NCBI RefSeq assembly: GCF_004770265.1
Contig: NZ_RQGQ01000013.1
Span: 1 to 64,000 of the forward strand
Direction of reading: 5' to 3'
From: Leptospira congkakensis
GTDB lineage: Bacteria > Spirochaetota > Leptospiria > Leptospirales > Leptospiraceae
Length of the DNA stretch: 64,000 nucleotides
In this document: one piece after another, positions 63,311-64,000 of the stretch
How the letters are laid out: every line of letters starts with the position of its first letter
Position numbering within the stretch: position 1 is the stretch's first letter
The notes under the pieces: generated by a model
Told to the model about the DNA's origin: nothing
What the model saw: only the letters and a program-made list of their open reading frames with translations
Databases searched by the model: none
Program-made: the position numbers and the translations under genes

Positions 63311-64000
63311 ATGAAACAGAACCTAATCTACATATTCCTTGTTTCTGTCTCTTCTATGATTTTTGCTGAAGGTGAAGGTCGGGAAACAGAAAGGCCCGTA
63401 CCAGAAGGAAACAGCAAAAAATCGGAATGGAGTTTGCTCTTAAAAAGACAAACCTACCAATACCTTCCTTATGAATACAGTTCTCTCACTGATAAAAACG
63501 AATCCATTCTCCCCACACGTTCCAGTTCGGCTCTGAAAGAAAATGGAAAGGTTCTCATTCCCTTTGTGTTCAGTTACGAAAACTTAGAAAAGGGATTCAA
63601 ACTGGAACTCTCTTATTTTGAAATTGAAATCGTAAATGCAAACACCTTACTGTACCAACAATCGAATCAAGGAGGAAACCTATCTCGATTTTATCTTTCT
63701 CCAACGGCTCGCTCTGAGTTTGAACTGAACCTTTACCAAACATTTTTACTTAACAAAGATTGGAAATTGAATCTGGGAGGTGGGGTTCGTAATATCAACC
63801 GCTATCTTTACGGAAATTATTTAGGCCAAGGAACCTTCAAAGAATACTTTTTTACTTACGGCCAACAAGCCTCTATCCAAACTATCTACCAACTGAACCA
63901 AGATTTTGCACTTCACCTAACAATGGATGTATTTTATACACAAGGTACTCGATTTTTCAAACAACCAAATCTAATGGAAGACAGATTCCAATATTCATTG
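63311..64000 (+). CDS. Outer-membrane barrel-like protein (partial, runs off the window)
   Basis: The frame opens at ATG 63311, preceded by ACAAGGGAA, and is still open at the end of the window after 230 codons. The start is a signal peptide (MKQNLIYIFLVSVSSMIFA). The mature part is made of amphipathic strands with aromatic ends, for example FKLELSYFEIEIVNA and WKLNLGGGVRNINRYLYG, like an outer-membrane beta-barrel of transporter type. The C-terminus is missing, so the family cannot be confirmed. Confidence 0.7.
   Translation, partial: MKQNLIYIFLVSVSSMIFAEGEGRETERPVPEGNSKKSEWSLLLKRQTYQYLPYEYSSLTDKNESILPTRSSSALKENGKVLIPFVFSYENLEKGFKLELSYFEIEIVNANTLLYQQSNQGGNLSRFYLSPTARSEFELNLYQTFLLNKDWKLNLGGGVRNINRYLYGNYLGQGTFKEYFFTYGQQASIQTIYQLNQDFALHLTMDVFYTQGTRFFKQPNLMEDRFQYSL

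Noticed and set aside
1..64000. tRNA or rRNA genes, CRISPR arrays, insertion sequences and prophage genes
   Set aside because: Scanning both strands by eye I found no cloverleaf with a GGTTCGA-type loop, no spaced direct repeats, no transposase or phage protein among the coding frames.

Overview
The window reads as chromosome from a spirochaete of the genus Leptospira. This is inference from content, not from a search. The evidence is moderately AT-rich DNA, many lipoproteins with relaxed lipoboxes, a DUF1574-type exported protein beside an MBOAT acyltransferase, a MauG-like peroxidase/MbnP-like locus, SpoIIE and HisKA_2 signalling proteins, and almost no insertion sequences. The composition would fit the saprophytic branch better than the pathogens, but that is weak. 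I see no tRNA, rRNA, CRISPR array, prophage or transposase. The first 2.4 kb is more AT-rich and holds poorly characterised genes; the rest looks like ordinary compact chromosome.

Layout. 1-2.4 kb: end of one gene, a MORN-repeat lipoprotein, a VOC protein and a small membrane protein. 2.4-9.0 kb: the cell-shape cluster mreC-mreD-mrdA-rodA with coupled stops and starts, flanked by a membrane-anchored unknown and a possible CheW-like protein. 9-13.9 kb: ribF, a STAS anti-sigma antagonist, a J-domain protein, manA and exported unknowns. 13.9-17.7 kb: leftward pirin, a GH43-like beta-propeller, an SRPBCC protein and a GlpT-type transporter. 17.8-24.1 kb: cysteine synthase, acetoacetyl-CoA synthetase, and an MBOAT/DUF1574 pair probably acting in O-acylation of a surface polymer. 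24.1-30.1 kb: heavy-metal efflux czcCBA led by a small Cys/His-rich exported protein. 30.1-36.1 kb: dienelactone hydrolase, acyl-CoA dehydrogenase, and a fatty-acid desaturase with its flavin/2Fe-2S reductase facing a TetR regulator, with two matching operators between them. 36.1-38 kb: a receiver-PAS-PAS-HisKA_2 kinase.

38.3-44.6 kb: a PTPS-family enzyme carrying Glu where the usual catalytic Cys would be, a DUF1858 protein, FAA hydrolase, MDR oxidoreductase and crotonyl-CoA carboxylase/reductase. 44.7-49.2 kb: a leftward metal locus with an MbnP-like lipoprotein, an MbnH/MauG-like dihaem peroxidase, a lipoprotein, a beta-barrel and a Cys/His-rich exported protein; this is the most unusual system here. 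49.3-55.6 kb: a 7TM-SpoIIE phosphatase, Na/Pi cotransporter with PhoU-like tail, SlyD-like isomerase, RRM protein and small genes. 55.7-63.2 kb: class II fumarase (fumC), then a long leader that matches the ydaO c-di-AMP riboswitch ahead of a CPA2 cation/proton antiporter, an SRPBCC protein, a lipoprotein, and a class I iron-sulfur fumarase. The window ends inside an outer-membrane barrel-like gene.

The best leads are the MbnP/MbnH-like locus, the c-di-AMP riboswitch with a visible ribosome-site switch, the paired desaturase operators (one overlapping a false start codon of the regulator), and two Cys/His-rich proteins with a shared RPP tail, each next to a metal locus.
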